Positions 1-8,824 of a stretch of DNA of 29,827 bases are shown here, piece by piece (position 1 is the stretch's first letter; each line of letters begins with the position of its first letter). Position numbers and translations under genes: made by a program. The notes under the pieces are model-generated. The model was not told the DNA's origin, made no database searches, and was given only the letters and a program-made list of their open reading frames with translations. This stretch comes from a virus. The stretch lies in the IMG/VR virus record IMGVR_UViG_3300010150_000095, positions 1-29,827 of that record; one strand, written 5' to 3'.

Positions 1-118
1 AACACTATGATGTTAGCTCAGACTTCTAACCTTTACTTTGGTACTGGATTATTGAATGATATGAACCTTGTAAAAACTCTAGATATGGCAGACCTTGATG
101 GTTCTCAAAATGTCAGAG
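1..118. repeat. Terminal direct repeat, copy 1 (circular closure)
   Basis: Bases 1-118 are identical to 29710-29827. The repeat lies inside the capsid gene and keeps its frame, so it is best read as the overlap of a circular or circularly permuted genome, giving a unit of 29,709 bp. A true terminal repeat inside a capsid gene would be unlikely. The length could simply reflect the assembler word size. Confidence 0.95.
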
Positions 119-192
119 TAATTATGAGATTTACAGCAGGTGTACAGTATGGTATCTCAAGTGATATTGTAGTGTATTGTGGAACTTGCTAA
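1..192 (+). CDS. Major capsid protein, 3' part (continues from 28981)
   Basis: This is the last 63 codons and the stop of the capsid gene that begins at 28981 and is split by the arbitrary cut of the circle. Codon 1 of the window (AAC) is in the same frame as the open frame running off base 29827. Joined, the protein has 306 residues. The C-terminal stretch, ending in GISSDIVVYCGTC, is rich in beta-strand-type sequence as expected for the P-domain end of an HK97-type capsid protein. The ATG at base 7 is internal methionine and not a start. A strong terminator follows 18 nt after the stop. Confidence 0.9.
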   Translation, partial: NTMMLAQTSNLYFGTGLLNDMNLVKTLDMADLDGSQNVRVIMRFTAGVQYGISSDIVVYCGTC

Positions 193-209
193 TTAGAATA
201 CATTTATAA

Positions 210-250
210 GGGGTAGGATAGGAATGTTCCTACCTTATCCCTTTTTTTTT
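210..250 (+). terminator. Rho-independent terminator after the capsid gene
   Basis: A long imperfect hairpin (left arm 210-224, loop TG at 225-226, right arm 227-241) has paired blocks TAGGAA/TTCCTA next to the loop and GGG/CCC at the base, with mismatches between. It is followed by nine T at 242-250. It lies directly behind the capsid stop, so it probably ends or attenuates the head-operon transcript before the next gene at 271. Confidence 0.8.
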
Positions 251-270
251 AACAATATAAAATTAGAAAT

Positions 271-798
271 ATGGCTTGTACATTAACAACTGGAAGAAAA
301 TTACCTTGTAAGACTGGTTTTGGTGGTGTAAAAAAAGTATACTTTGCTGACTATGGAACTCTTGGAGCAGTTACGATAGATGCTGATGGCACTATCTCTG
401 CTATTGCAGGTTCTGAAGATTGGTTTGAATATGATGTAAAAGGAAATTCATCTTTAGAATCATCTATAAATAGTTCTAGAGAAAATGGTACAACTTTTTA
501 TGCTCAAACTCTTAATCTTACATTACCTTATTTAGATGCTGCTACACAGCAAGAAATTCAATTATTAGCTGTTAGTAGACCACACTTAGTAGTGGAAGAT
601 TACTTAGGTAACCAATTCTTATGTGGATTAGAAAATGGAGTAGAATGTACTGGTGGTTCTGTAGTAACAGGAGCAGCAGCAGGAGACTTGTATGGATTTA
701 CTTTGACTTTTGAAGGTCAAGAGGAAAAAGCTCCGGCATTTATTGATTCAGGTGTAATTACCTCAAAAATTTCTGGTACTCAAATAACTCCTAATTAA
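271..798 (+). CDS. Probable major tail tube protein
   Basis: This 175-residue protein directly follows the capsid gene and is bracketed by two terminators (210-250 and 832-857), an arrangement that fits a single abundant virion protein. The N-terminus MACTLTTGRKLPCK and the C-terminal part with LYGFTLTFEGQEEKAP resemble tail tube proteins of Bacteroidota siphophages, which often end in a beta-rich segment of this kind; this is recognition by eye. No signal peptide or membrane segment is seen. No promoter was recognised between the terminator and the start, so it may be transcribed by readthrough from the capsid gene. It could instead be another head or neck structural protein. Confidence 0.5.
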   Translation: MACTLTTGRKLPCKTGFGGVKKVYFADYGTLGAVTIDADGTISAIAGSEDWFEYDVKGNSSLESSINSSRENGTTFYAQTLNLTLPYLDAATQQEIQLLAVSRPHLVVEDYLGNQFLCGLENGVECTGGSVVTGAAAGDLYGFTLTFEGQEEKAPAFIDSGVITSKISGTQITPN

Positions 799-831
799 GA
801 TTTCAATTCTTAATACATTCTCAATAACTAA

Positions 832-857
832 AGCACTCTTATAGGGTGCTTTTTTTA
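832..857 (+). terminator. Rho-independent terminator
   Basis: AGCACTC (832-838), loop TTATA and GGGTGCT (844-850) form a 7-bp stem with one G-T pair, followed by a T tract to 857. It separates the 271 gene from the operon that starts at 895. Confidence 0.85.
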
Positions 858-863
858 TTTTAC

Positions 864-888
864 AAATTCATTTAATTAATTCGTTATA
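864..888 (+). promoter_or_regulatory. CGTTATA-type promoter candidate 1
   Basis: AAA at 864-866, 15 nt, then CGTTATA at 882-888; the ATG of the next gene is at 895. The same AAA-N15-CGTTATA arrangement occurs at five other operon heads in this genome (11291, 17637, 20277, 26872, 28226). The element sits between a terminator and a start codon, as a promoter should. I infer recognition by the phage ECF-like sigma factor (14171). If it is a -10 type element the transcript would begin at or near the start codon. Confidence 0.6.
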
Positions 889-894
889 TACAAA

Positions 895-1338
895 ATGATT
901 GTATTAACTACTACAGCATCTCAGACATTAAAAGTAATACCTAGAGAATATTTAGGAAATTTTACTATAGATGTTAGAGATACAAGTCTTAATAAAACAT
1001 ATACTTATTGGGAAGATACAGGGACTGTAAGTGGTAATTATTATGAGTTTACAAATTCCTATGTAGATGGAAGTGGGAACTCAATATTTAAAGAAGCTAG
1101 ATTTTATGATTTAGAATTATATGCTGATTTTAATTATTGGAATACTAACCTTAGTTTATGGGAAATGTATGATGAAATTTGGCAAGTAGATTCTGACCAA
1201 AAAGAACGAATGTATAAAGACAAAATATTTATAACAGATCAAGATATTGACCAGTTAAATGATAATGACCATTACCAAATAAATGAGGGACAATACAAAA
1301 CTAATAATTCATTCAATAATGAGTATATTGTAATATGA
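895..1338 (+). CDS. Conserved virion-associated protein of unknown role
   Basis: This is a 147-residue soluble protein, first gene of the portal/connector/fibre operon. Its N-terminus contains IPREYLGNFTIDVRD and its C-terminus ends NNEYIVI, with a KDKIFITDQDID motif between. I believe I have seen this combination in small proteins next to structural genes of Bacteroidota phages, but I cannot assign a function. Its stop overlaps the portal start as ATGA (1335-1338), so the two are probably translationally coupled. A head-tail junction or tail-associated role is possible from position alone. Confidence 0.6.
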   Translation: MIVLTTTASQTLKVIPREYLGNFTIDVRDTSLNKTYTYWEDTGTVSGNYYEFTNSYVDGSGNSIFKEARFYDLELYADFNYWNTNLSLWEMYDEIWQVDSDQKERMYKDKIFITDQDIDQLNDNDHYQINEGQYKTNNSFNNEYIVI

Positions 1339-3221
1339 AAAATAGAAAAAGAAATAGCTTAGGACAATTTAAAAAAAGCTCAAAATCAGAGATTAGCTTT
1401 GTAAATTTAGCTACTTATACAAGTCCAGATGTAGTAGAACTTCCTAATAAAGATTGGGTAAAATACGGAGATGATAATAATTATTTTCAGTATCTCTTAG
1501 ATATGTATAATGGTTCACCTACTAATAACGCCTGTGTTAATGGGTTATCTCAACAGATATATGGTAAAGGCTTAAATGCTACAGACGCAAATAAAAAGCC
1601 AGAGGAATACGCTAAAATGGTATCTATGTTAAATAAGGATGCTGTTAGAAAGCTATGTTATGATCTAAAATTAATGGGACAATGTGCTATACAGGTTATC
1701 TATTCTAAAGACAGACAGAGTATAGCTAAACTAGAGCATTTTCCAATAGAAACATTAAGAGCTGAAAAGTGCAATGATAAAGGGGAGATTACTGGATATT
1801 ATTATTTTAAAGATTGGGCAAAGATAAAACCTAATGACCATCCACGAAGAATACCTGCCTATGGCTATAGTAAAGAATCTATAGAGATTTTTTATGTGCA
1901 ACCATATAAAGCAGGATTTTATTATTATAGTCCTGTAGATTATCAAGGTGGATTACAATATTGTCAACTAGAACAAGAGATTTCTAATTACCATTTGAAT
2001 AATATAGAAAATGGACTTGCTCCGTCAATGTTGCTTAACTTCAATAATGGTATTCCTAATCAAGAAGAAAGACGTTTATTAGAACGTAAAATAGCAGAGA
2101 AGTTTAGTGGATCAAGTAATGCAGGTAAATTTATATTAGCTTTTAACGATAATAAAGATGCTCAAGCTGAAATTACTCCTGTTCAATTAAGCGATGCTCA
2201 CCAACAATACCAATTTTTAAGTGAAGAATCTACTAAAAAGATAATGGTAGCACACAGGATAGTTAGTCCTATGTTATTTGGTATAAAAGACACTACAGGA
2301 TTAGGTAATAATGCTGATGAGATTAGGACAGCCTCTCTTTTGCTAGATAATACCGTTATAAGACCGTTTCAGGAACTTTTAATAGATTCCTTTGATACAC
2401 TACTAGCTTATAATAATATTAGCTTAAACCTCTATTTTACGACCTTACAACCACTAGAGTTTACAGAAGTTGATCCTGACTTGCAAGATGCTGAAGAAAT
2501 AGAAGAAGAAACAGGAGTTAAACAAGACTTATCAGATGATAGACCAGAATTATCAGATGAATTATCAGAGGATATTCTGGGAAGTCTAAGAGAATCAGCT
2601 CACAAAATAGAAGAAGAGTATGAATTTGTAGATGAATTAGATCAAGACGAAGAAATAAGTAATGAAGATTGGGCAAATTCTTTAATAAAAGAGAAAAAAA
2701 GTACGCTATCTAAGATAAAAGAATATGTAGGATTAAAAGGTTCTAGTGAAGATAATGTAGGTAGCCTTAGAGATGGTAGTGCATTTAGTTATTTAGATTC
2801 CAAAAATGGTATATACAAAATTCGTTATAGATATGCTATAGGTTCTAGAAAGCCTATGGAAAGTGGTAATTCATCTAGAGACTTTTGTAGAGAAATGATG
2901 AAACTATCTACAGAGGGTTTAGTATGGCGAATTGAAGATATTGATAAAGCCTCTTATAGAGAAAATGTAAACGTAGAATTTAGACACAAAGGTAAGCCTT
3001 ATGATATATTCAAATTTAAAGGTGGTATCTACTGTAGACATAAATGGGTAAGAGTTTTATATAAGCTAAAAAATAAAGCTGAAATATCAGAAGATTTAAA
3101 CGATTATAGGAAAGCTACAAAAAAAGAGTTTCCTGCTAGTTATATTAAAAATCCTAGAGGAACAAAGGATAGCGTAGTAGCACCTGAAAATATGAAAAAC
3201 AGAGGAGCATATCCAAAATAA
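1335..3221 (+). CDS. Portal protein with MuF-like C-terminal domain
   Basis: This 628-residue protein would form the dodecameric ring at one capsid vertex through which DNA enters and leaves. Residues about 30-400 have the layout of HK97/SPP1-type portals: an early WVKYGDDNNYFQYLLDMY segment, a core with LAPSMLLNFNNGIPN, and a helical end with MVAHRIVSPMLFGIKDTTGLG. After an acidic linker (about 405-460), residues about 497-575 contain YRYAIGSRKP, SSRDFCREM and GGIYCRHKW. This resembles the C-terminal signature of MuF/SPP1 gp7 minor head proteins (R-x-F-C-R-E followed by GG-x2-C-R-H-x-W). No separate MuF-like gene is present in this genome, so the portal appears to carry that function as a fusion. 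The start overlaps the previous stop (ATGA). Confidence 0.88.
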   Translation: MKNRKRNSLGQFKKSSKSEISFVNLATYTSPDVVELPNKDWVKYGDDNNYFQYLLDMYNGSPTNNACVNGLSQQIYGKGLNATDANKKPEEYAKMVSMLNKDAVRKLCYDLKLMGQCAIQVIYSKDRQSIAKLEHFPIETLRAEKCNDKGEITGYYYFKDWAKIKPNDHPRRIPAYGYSKESIEIFYVQPYKAGFYYYSPVDYQGGLQYCQLEQEISNYHLNNIENGLAPSMLLNFNNGIPNQEERRLLERKIAEKFSGSSNAGKFILAFNDNKDAQAEITPVQLSDAHQQYQFLSEESTKKIMVAHRIVSPMLFGIKDTTGLGNNADEIRTASLLLDNTVIRPFQELLIDSFDTLLAYNNISLNLYFTTLQPLEFTEVDPDLQDAEEIEEETGVKQDLSDDRPELSDELSEDILGSLRESAHKIEEEYEFVDELDQDEEISNEDWANSLIKEKKSTLSKIKEYVGLKGSSEDNVGSLRDGSAFSYLDSKNGIYKIRYRYAIGSRKPMESGNSSRDFCREMMKLSTEGLVWRIEDIDKASYRENVNVEFRHKGKPYDIFKFKGGIYCRHKWVRVLYKLKNKAEISEDLNDYRKATKKEFPASYIKNPRGTKDSVVAPENMKNRGAYPK

Positions 3222-3227
3222 GAGATT

Positions 3228-3740
3228 ATGGCAACAGCATTATTTATAAATCGTACTGATCTAGTTAGAAATTCCATACTTGATGGCAATGTGGATACTG
3301 ATAAATTTATTCAGTTTATTAAATTGGCTCAAGAAATACACATACAAAATTATCTCGGAACGGAGTTATATAATGAGATAAGTGGAATGATTAGTGATGG
3401 TAGTATAGATGACAATGCTAATGCTAAATTTAAGACACTATTAAATGAATATATAGCACCAATGCTTATCTGGTTTGCTCAAGTGGATTATATACCATTT
3501 GCTGCTTATCAAATAAGGAATGGAGGGATTTATAAACATAGCTCTGAAACCTCAGAATCAGTTTCTAAAAATGAAGTTGATTATTTGGTAGAGAAAGCAC
3601 GTCAAAACGCTAACTGGTATAGTAGAAGGTTTATTGATTATATGGCTTTTAATCAATCTGACTTTCCTAAATACACTAGCAATACAAATGACGATATATC
3701 ACCTAGCCAAGATGCTACATTTAATGGATGGGTATTATGA
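3228..3740 (+). CDS. Probable head-tail connector protein
   Basis: This 170-residue, mainly helical protein starts 6 nt after the portal stop. Its N-terminus (INRTDLVRNSILDGNVDTDKF) followed by IQFIKLAQEIHIQNYLGTELY resembles the DUF6712-like proteins of Bacteroidota phages, and the pattern of helices matches gp6/gp15-type adaptors that bind under the portal. Position next to the portal supports this. No catalytic motif is seen. The 77-nt gap to the fibre gene is very A-rich and contains only a 6-bp AGAAAA/TTTTCT inverted repeat without a T tract. Confidence 0.6.
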   Translation: MATALFINRTDLVRNSILDGNVDTDKFIQFIKLAQEIHIQNYLGTELYNEISGMISDGSIDDNANAKFKTLLNEYIAPMLIWFAQVDYIPFAAYQIRNGGIYKHSSETSESVSKNEVDYLVEKARQNANWYSRRFIDYMAFNQSDFPKYTSNTNDDISPSQDATFNGWVL

Positions 3741-3817
3741 GATATAAGCCAAAAAAAATAATATAGAAAAATTAAAAACTTTTCTTAAAATAATAAATGA
3801 CAAAAAAATAATAAAAA

Positions 3818-6800
3818 ATGGCAAGTTTTTACAACAATAAAATCAGTACAACTTATGTCTCAATTATCAAATCACTTGATAATGCTGCTCTTACATCTAG
3901 TTTAAAAGAACTTTCAGACGGATCAGGTAACGCTACTGGCTTGTTTATGAATACTGGTGGTGATTTTAAAGTTACTAATATTTTAGAATGGGGTACATTA
4001 AAGGATACAGGTGAAAACATCTCTATAACTAAATTTGTAGACGAAGCTGACGGAATTGCCTCAAATGATAATGATACTTCAATTCCTACTTCAGCAGCAG
4101 TAGTTGATTATGTAGCGTCTAGAATAACCTTAGAGGATTTAGATTTTAGTGGAACAACAGGTACAGGTAGTGTTGATTTAGACAGTCAAGTATTTGCAAT
4201 CGTAGGTACTACAAACGAAATAGAAACCACAGCAGGTAGTCAGCAATTACAAATCGGTTTACCTGATAATGTTACAATCGGTGGTAATCTTCAAGTTAAT
4301 GGACTTTTAAAAGGTAACAATAATCTAGTAGTTAAAGATACTTCTGATAGAACAATGGCTGCTTTTTATGGTGGTGGTAAAGTTGAGCTTTATTTTAACG
4401 ACAGTAAGAAGCTAGAATCAACTTCAGATGGGGTTACAATCACAGGAGGACTAACTGCTACAGGAAGCTCTGTATTTACAAGTGCTAGTTTTAGTGGAAC
4501 AATTACAGGAGATGTTACTGGAGATTTAACAGGAGATGTTACTGGAGATTTAACAGGGAATGTAACAGCAACCTCAGTTCTTGCAAATGGGGTTACAGCA
4601 ACTACTTTAGGATGGCTCAGTGATTCTAATGCAGTAGCGACAACAGCTTTTGTGCAAAGCAATATTGATACTGTAAATACTTTATCTAAAATACTTGCTC
4701 TAGGAAATACAACAGGTGCTACAAAAATTTCAGTAGATAATACTTCAGGTGGAATAGATTTTATTGACAATGCAAAGGCAAGATTTGGTACAGGTAATGA
4801 TTTAGAAATCTATCACGATGGCTCAAACTCCTATATAACAGACTCAACAGCCGAATTAAGAATTAAATCTCAGTCATTAAGATTACAGGGTAGTGATGGT
4901 TCAGATTTGATTCAAGCTGATGAAGCAGGAGGAGTTAGACTATATGATAATGGTAGTCAAAAGCTAGAGGTAGTAAGTTCAGGTGCTGTAGTAACAGGAA
5001 CAGTAACCTCAGACGGTTTAGACGTAGGAGACAACGAAAAAATAAGATTAGGAGCTAGTCAAGACTTAGAAATATATCACAACGGTACTCATAGTTATAT
5101 TGATGACACTGGTACAGGCTCTTTAAGGATTAGAAGTAGTGATATACAGCTAGAAAAATACACAGGCGAGATGATGCTTGTAGGCAATTCAGATGGAGCA
5201 GTAACTCTTTATTACGATGGCTCAGCAAAATTAGCAACTACAAGTACAGGAATTAGTGTTACAGGGAATATGGTAGCTAGTGGAGATGTCTATGCAGAAG
5301 ATAATATTTATTTAACTGATACAGGAACAGCAAGAGGTGCAATTTCTTTAGATTCATCTGACAGAGATAATCTGAATATTAAAGCAATTTCTTTAGGTTC
5401 TTTAATGAGATTTTATACTCAAGATACCTTAGCGTTAAGTTTGGATGATAGTCAAAATGCTTCATTTAGTGGAGCAGTTACAATTAGTGGCGATTTAACT
5501 GTGAATGGAACTACAACAACTGTAAATACAGACCATTTTAATGTAGAAGATCCTTTGATTTCAATGGCTAAAGATAATGCTGCTAACACAGTTGATATTG
5601 GTTTTTATGGTAAGTACACAGAAAGTGCTACTGTTAAATATTTAGGTTTATTTTCTGATGCCTCAGATTCTAATAGATATAAACTATTTAAAGGTTTACA
5701 AACAGAGCCTACGACTACAGTTAATACATCAGGAACAGGATATGAATATGCAGATATATTATTAGCTTCTCTTGAATCAAGAGGAAATCTTACTATTAAA
5801 CAACAAGATGATTCAGGGTTTGATGGTGGTTTAATTATTACAAGAAGTGCTAATACACAAAAACTTGTTATTGGTATGGATGGGGGTGCTATTAATTTCA
5901 ATAGTCCAGATTCTTTAACTTATAAATTTAGAGCCAATGGAACAGAAAAAGCAAGTATAGATGGTTCTGGAAACGCAACTTTTGCAGGTTCAATAACTGG
6001 TACTTCAGCAAGTTTAACTACAGGTGGTACAGTTTTAAGTTTAGATAGAACTGGAGGTGCTACTGCATTAATTGAATTAAAAGTAGGTGGAACTGTAGAA
6101 GGATATTTAGGTGCAACAACTACTAAAAGTCTTGTTGTTTTTAATGAATCGGCTTCAGAAAAATTTTCTATTAGTAATACAGGCTCAGGAACTTTTGCAG
6201 GTAAGATAGGAGTAGGTGGTACAGCAAGTTCAAGAGGAATAGAAGTTAGTGGAGCAGGTGCGTTAGGAACACTATCAGTATCAGATGGAACAGTTGAAAC
6301 AGTATTATGGGGAGATGCTTCAGGAACAAATATTGGAGGAGTTGGTACAAACAATAACTATGGATTTAATATATATCAAAATGGTGGTGCTGCTATAGAG
6401 ATAGACACATCTAAAAACGCAACTTTTGCAGGGAATGTAACTTTAGAAAACGCATCAAGTCCAACGGTAAGATTAAAAGATACAACCAATAATTGTGAAG
6501 CCTTTTTATATGCACAAAATAGCAATGCTCACGTAGGTACTCAAAGTAATCATAGTTTTATCATTGATACAAATAATACTACTGCTTTAACTTTAGACAC
6601 CTCTCAAGATGCAACCTTTGCAGGTGATGTTACTTTATCTAATGCTTCAACTCCTCAATTAAGAGTTACTGATACGACAAATAGTGTAATCTCCAAAATA
6701 ATGTCAGATAATACAACTGGTTTTGTAGGAACACATTCTGACCATAATTTTTCTATATTAAGAAATAACTCTGTACAAGCAACTTTCACTTCTACTGGTT

Positions 6801-8362
6801 TAGGAATCGGAACGACAAATCCTTTATTAGATGTGCAAATCAATTCAGCTACAGATTCAAACGCAACCTTAGCTTACTCTGAAAACGATACGTTAAAATG
6901 GTACACAAGACACAACGCTTCTGATGATAGTTTTCAAATTGTAGATGTACCAAACACAACTACTGCTTTAAATATTGCAAGTGGTGGCAACGCAACTTTT
7001 GCAGGAGCAGTTGATATAAATGGAGGACTTACTGTTTCTCCAAATACAGCAGGTAAAGATACATTTACTTTAACCACAAATGCTTCTAATGATGGTCGTC
7101 TTTTGATAAAGTCAGATACTTCTACAAAAGTTGATATTCAAGCAAATGGGGATAGTTATTTTAATGGAGGAAAAGTTGGAATAGGTAATAATTCGCCCGA
7201 TGCATTATTAGAAGTTGGTTCTTCCACTTCAACTGGAGCGCAATATATTAGTATAGATGGAGCAGCTGCTCAAGAAGCAGGAATTCAAATAAGGTCTGCA
7301 GGAACTATAGAATGGTATATATATAGACCGCCAAGTTCAGACGACCTTCGTTTGTATAATGGTTCTGATAGAATTATTTTTAAAGAAGATGGTCTGACAA
7401 CAATCAAAAGAACAGGAATCACTGGAGTTACTAAAAACGATATAACATTACAAGTCGGTTATGAAGGTAATAATGGTCAAAACAATTTAATTGGTTTTGG
7501 TTATAATGCGGGTAGTGCAATACCTGCTTACATAGGTTACACAACAACAAGTGGTAGTTCAAATACAAAAGGTGATTTAATATTTGGTACAAGAGATGTT
7601 GTTACAGATTCTGACCCATCAGAATGTATGCGTATTACGAGTTCAGGAGAAATTTTAAAGGGTATAACAAGTGCAGTTGGTGTAGGTGGAACGCCTGCTG
7701 ATGCAAATAGTACAGAGATTGGTAATGGTTATATAATACTTGCAAGAGATGATACTGCAACTGTTAAACAAATATCATTTGGAAAAAATGGTTCAGAAGT
7801 TGGTTCTATTGAAACAACTGGTTCTGCAACTGCATATAACACTTCATCTGATTACAGATTAAAAGAAAATGTAGTTTCTATGACAGATGCTTTAGATAGA
7901 GTAAGTCAATTAAAACCTAGTAGATTTAATTTTAAAGCAGATGCTGATAAGGTCGTAGATGGATTTTTAGCACACGAAGTACAAGACATAGTACCTGAAG
8001 CTATATCTGGAGAAAAGGATGCTATGCAAGATGAAGAGTATGAAATTACTCCTGCTAAATATAAGACAGTAGTTCATCCTGCTGAAGATGCAGTTTATGA
8101 AACTATAGAACATCCTGCTATTGAAGAAGAATTAGATGATGAGGGAAATGTAATTGTAGAAGGTCAAGAAGCATATACTGAAGAAAAACTTATAACTGAA
8201 GCTAAAGAAGAATGGTCTGAAGAGGTTTTAGAAAGTGAAGCTGTAATGGGTACAAGACAAATACCTGATTATCAAGGAATAGACCAAAGTAAATTAGTTC
8301 CTTTATTAGTAGGAGCAATACAAGAACTAGAGGCTAGAATTAAAGAACTTGAAAATAAATAG
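3818..8362 (+). CDS. Tail fibre with C-terminal S74 self-cleaving chaperone
   Basis: This is a 1514-residue receptor-binding fibre. The N-terminal ~120 residues (with NDNDTSIPTSAAVVDYV) are probably the tail attachment part. The middle is built of beta-rich repeats, with recurrent NATFAG, LEIYHDGS/LEIYHNGT and VTGDLTGDVTGDLTG blocks, as in trimeric beta-helical fibres. Residues about 1340-1514 form a peptidase_S74 intramolecular chaperone: SDYRLKEN begins at S1344, with K1349 five residues later, the same Ser/Lys spacing as the catalytic pair of the K1F endosialidase chaperone. Cleavage before S1344 would release about 171 residues. The end (VPLLVGAIQELEARIKELENK) is a coiled coil. It is the largest gene and is the likely host-range determinant. 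Confidence 0.92.
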   Translation: MASFYNNKISTTYVSIIKSLDNAALTSSLKELSDGSGNATGLFMNTGGDFKVTNILEWGTLKDTGENISITKFVDEADGIASNDNDTSIPTSAAVVDYVASRITLEDLDFSGTTGTGSVDLDSQVFAIVGTTNEIETTAGSQQLQIGLPDNVTIGGNLQVNGLLKGNNNLVVKDTSDRTMAAFYGGGKVELYFNDSKKLESTSDGVTITGGLTATGSSVFTSASFSGTITGDVTGDLTGDVTGDLTGNVTATSVLANGVTATTLGWLSDSNAVATTAFVQSNIDTVNTLSKILALGNTTGATKISVDNTSGGIDFIDNAKARFGTGNDLEIYHDGSNSYITDSTAELRIKSQSLRLQGSDGSDLIQADEAGGVRLYDNGSQKLEVVSSGAVVTGTVTSDGLDVGDNEKIRLGASQDLEIYHNGTHSYIDDTGTGSLRIRSSDIQLEKYTGEMMLVGNSDGAVTLYYDGSAKLATTSTGISVTGNMVASGDVYAEDNIYLTDTGTARGAISLDSSDRDNLNIKAISLGSLMRFYTQDTLALSLDDSQNASFSGAVTISGDLTVNGTTTTVNTDHFNVEDPLISMAKDNAANTVDIGFYGKYTESATVKYLGLFSDASDSNRYKLFKGLQTEPTTTVNTSGTGYEYADILLASLESRGNLTIKQQDDSGFDGGLIITRSANTQKLVIGMDGGAINFNSPDSLTYKFRANGTEKASIDGSGNATFAGSITGTSASLTTGGTVLSLDRTGGATALIELKVGGTVEGYLGATTTKSLVVFNESASEKFSISNTGSGTFAGKIGVGGTASSRGIEVSGAGALGTLSVSDGTVETVLWGDASGTNIGGVGTNNNYGFNIYQNGGAAIEIDTSKNATFAGNVTLENASSPTVRLKDTTNNCEAFLYAQNSNAHVGTQSNHSFIIDTNNTTALTLDTSQDATFAGDVTLSNASTPQLRVTDTTNSVISKIMSDNTTGFVGTHSDHNFSILRNNSVQATFTSTGLGIGTTNPLLDVQINSATDSNATLAYSENDTLKWYTRHNASDDSFQIVDVPNTTTALNIASGGNATFAGAVDINGGLTVSPNTAGKDTFTLTTNASNDGRLLIKSDTSTKVDIQANGDSYFNGGKVGIGNNSPDALLEVGSSTSTGAQYISIDGAAAQEAGIQIRSAGTIEWYIYRPPSSDDLRLYNGSDRIIFKEDGLTTIKRTGITGVTKNDITLQVGYEGNNGQNNLIGFGYNAGSAIPAYIGYTTTSGSSNTKGDLIFGTRDVVTDSDPSECMRITSSGEILKGITSAVGVGGTPADANSTEIGNGYIILARDDTATVKQISFGKNGSEVGSIETTGSATAYNTSSDYRLKENVVSMTDALDRVSQLKPSRFNFKADADKVVDGFLAHEVQDIVPEAISGEKDAMQDEEYEITPAKYKTVVHPAEDAVYETIEHPAIEEELDDEGNVIVEGQEAYTEEKLITEAKEEWSEEVLESEAVMGTRQIPDYQGIDQSKLVPLLVGAIQELEARIKELENK
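4505..4552 (+). repeat. Two exact 24-bp tandem repeats inside the fibre gene
   Basis: 4505-4528 and 4529-4552 are identical and each is itself two related 12-bp units. They encode GDVTGDLT twice. Such repeats can expand or contract and so alter fibre length. Confidence 0.9.
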
Positions 8363-8397
8363 TATATTTGTTATTATTAACATAAATTTTAAATAAA

Positions 8398-8646
8398 ATG
8401 AGTAAAATAAGTAAAGAAGAACTCAAAGAACTACAAGAACAAGAACAAAAAAAGAACGCTATAAAACACGACTTAGGCGTTTTAGAAACACAGAAACATA
8501 GCTTATTGCATATATGGGCAGACATTATTAGCCAACAGGAAGGTGCAAAAAAAGAGTTAGAAGAAAAATATGGAAAGGTAAATATAAATCTGGAAACTGG
8601 CTCTTACGAAAAAATTGAAGAACAAAAAGATGACACTAAAAAGTAA
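8398..8646 (+). CDS. Small coiled-coil protein of unknown function
   Basis: This 82-residue, highly charged, helical protein follows the fibre gene. Residues 5-35 are a Lys/Glu-rich coiled coil, followed by LETQKHSLLHIWADI and a short ELEEKYGKVNINLETG motif near the C-terminus. I believe similar proteins occur at the same place in other flavobacterial phages, but I know no function. The leader is A-rich (AAATAAAATG) with no Shine-Dalgarno site. A good -7 box (TATATTTG at 8363-8370) lies just upstream but has no matching -33 box, so an internal promoter is only possible. Confidence 0.75.
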   Translation: MSKISKEELKELQEQEQKKNAIKHDLGVLETQKHSLLHIWADIISQQEGAKKELEEKYGKVNINLETGSYEKIEEQKDDTKK

Positions 8647-8647
8647 T

Positions 8648-8824
8648 ATGTCTGCAATGAGTGTAACTGATTTAAAAATTTATTGTCTTAATTTGACAAC
8701 TTTGGGAATTAGTTTTACTCAAATAGATATATTATTAAAAGTAATTTTAGTTTCAATTTCAATAGGTTACACTTTACATAAATGGTTTTTAATGTATGAA
8801 AAAAACAAAAGCAAAAACAAGTAA
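8648..8824 (+). CDS. Small single-pass membrane protein
   Basis: I choose the ATG at 8648, which begins one base after the stop of the previous gene; an in-frame TTG at 8615 and ATG at 8630 lie upstream inside that gene. The protein has 58 residues, with one hydrophobic segment around residues 28-48 (ILLKVILVSISIGYTLHKW) and a basic C-terminus, suggesting an N-out/C-in membrane peptide. Its place directly before the endolysin suggests a role in lysis, for example as holin or antiholin, but a better holin candidate is at 10434. Its end overlaps the endolysin start by 29 nt. Confidence 0.65.
   Translation: MSAMSVTDLKIYCLNLTTLGISFTQIDILLKVILVSISIGYTLHKWFLMYEKNKSKNK

Noticed and set aside
2354-2830. 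CGTTATA copies at 2354 and 2824 inside the portal gene
   Set aside because: They are within coding sequence, far from any start codon, and lack operon-head context. Treated as background occurrences of the heptamer.
3737-3766. 9-codon ORF in ATGA overlap with the connector stop
   Set aside because: Too short to support and surrounded by A-rich non-coding DNA.
3818-8362. Diversity-generating retroelement acting on the repeat-rich fibre
   Set aside because: No reverse transcriptase gene and no template/variable repeat pair near the fibre gene.
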